In this document: in pieces, positions 6,184 through 6,554 of the stretch
How positions within the stretch are numbered: position 1 is the first letter of the stretch
Layout: each line of letters opens with the position of its first letter
Notes under the pieces: generated by a model
Told to the model about the DNA's origin: nothing
Seen by the model: the letters and a program-made list of their open reading frames with translations, nothing else
Database searches by the model: none
Assembly (NCBI GenBank): GCA_964389005.1
Contig: CAYMCV010000126.1
Coordinates: forward strand, 1 to 6,554
Origin: CAYMCV01 sp964389005
Lineage (GTDB): Bacteria; Bacillota; Clostridia; Lachnospirales; Lachnospiraceae
DNA length: 6,554 bases
Direction: 5' to 3'
Made by a program: the position numbers and the translations under genes

Positions 6184-6554
6184 ATGGTACGCTTGTATTG
6201 TCTTCTTGTGGGATATCTTTTCGGAATGATAGAAACCGCATATTTTTACGGTAAATATAAAGGCATTGACATTCGCGAACACGGCAGCGGAAATGCCGGA
6301 ACCACCAATACGCTGCGCGTACTCGGTCGTAAGGCCGGTGCGATTGTGTTTGCGGGTGATGTGTTAAAATGCGCGATACCGGTCTTTGTTGTCTCGTTGA
6401 TTTGCAGACAATTTTATCCGGAGATGATTTATTTGGTAAAAATTTATACTGCCGCAGGTGTAATCCTCGGACACGATTATCCTTTTTATCTCAAATTCAA
6501 GGGTGGCAAAGGAATTGCATGCCTTGTCGGTGCAATTTTATCGTTTCATATCGG
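6184..6554 (+). CDS. plsY: Acyl-phosphate:glycerol-3-phosphate acyltransferase PlsY, cut by the right edge
   Basis: The first 123 residues of an integral membrane enzyme that transfers an acyl group from acyl-phosphate to glycerol 3-phosphate, the first acylation of phospholipid synthesis in most Gram-positives. The start ATG lies 1 bp after the der stop, with AGGAG (6172-6176) inside der 7 nt upstream, so translation is probably coupled. The N-terminal membrane segment (about 4-20) leads to GIDIREHGSGNAGTTN (about 28-43), the conserved SGNxGATN-type motif 1 with T in place of A. LGHDYPFYLKFKGGKGIA (about 95-112) is motif 2. Membrane segments lie at about 54-70 and 82-98. The family is about 200-220 residues, so roughly 80-100 residues are off the edge. 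Confidence 0.93.
   Translation, partial: MVRLYCLLVGYLFGMIETAYFYGKYKGIDIREHGSGNAGTTNTLRVLGRKAGAIVFAGDVLKCAIPVFVVSLICRQFYPEMIYLVKIYTAAGVILGHDYPFYLKFKGGKGIACLVGAILSFHI

Overview
The window looks like a draft or metagenome-derived contig from a Gram-positive member of the Clostridia, most likely Lachnospiraceae-like. The reasons are the moderately low G+C, strong GGAG-type ribosome sites, the long clostridial form of PRPP synthetase, the DUF512 radical-SAM / der / plsY gene order, and an XRE regulator paired with a DUF3169 membrane protein. The family assignment rests on protein resemblance from memory, not on a database search.

Left block (about 1-1878, plus strand): three tightly packed genes. 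The first is a membrane metallopeptidase-like protein of the M50 (site-2 protease) type. Its beginning lies off the left edge and it is interrupted by a run of ten N. The second is a small XRE helix-turn-helix regulator with a TTG start. The third is a DUF3169 polytopic membrane protein whose start overlaps the regulator's end. They form one transcription unit that may act as a membrane-linked regulatory cassette. The N-run is probably a scaffolding artefact: the two flanks share TTGA, and collapsing that overlap restores a single open reading frame.

Middle block (1885-3075, minus strand): a ribose-phosphate pyrophosphokinase gene (prs) that supplies PRPP for nucleotide, histidine, tryptophan and NAD synthesis. 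It converges on the DUF3169 gene with only 6 bp between stop codons and no visible terminator. It has its own good sigma-A-type promoter (TTGACG, 17 bp, TATAAA).

Divergent intergenic region (3076-3468): besides the prs promoter this holds a 140-bp imperfect palindrome (3261-3400). Promoter-like elements lie on both strands in its centre. It is the most unexplained element of the window.

Right block (3469-6554, plus strand): an apparent housekeeping operon. It encodes a PDZ-like/radical-SAM/DUF512 protein of unknown reaction, the double GTPase Der (EngA) needed for 50S ribosome assembly, and the start of PlsY, the acyl-phosphate glycerol-3-phosphate acyltransferase of phospholipid synthesis, cut by the right edge. 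No tRNA, rRNA, CRISPR array, insertion sequence or prophage gene was seen.
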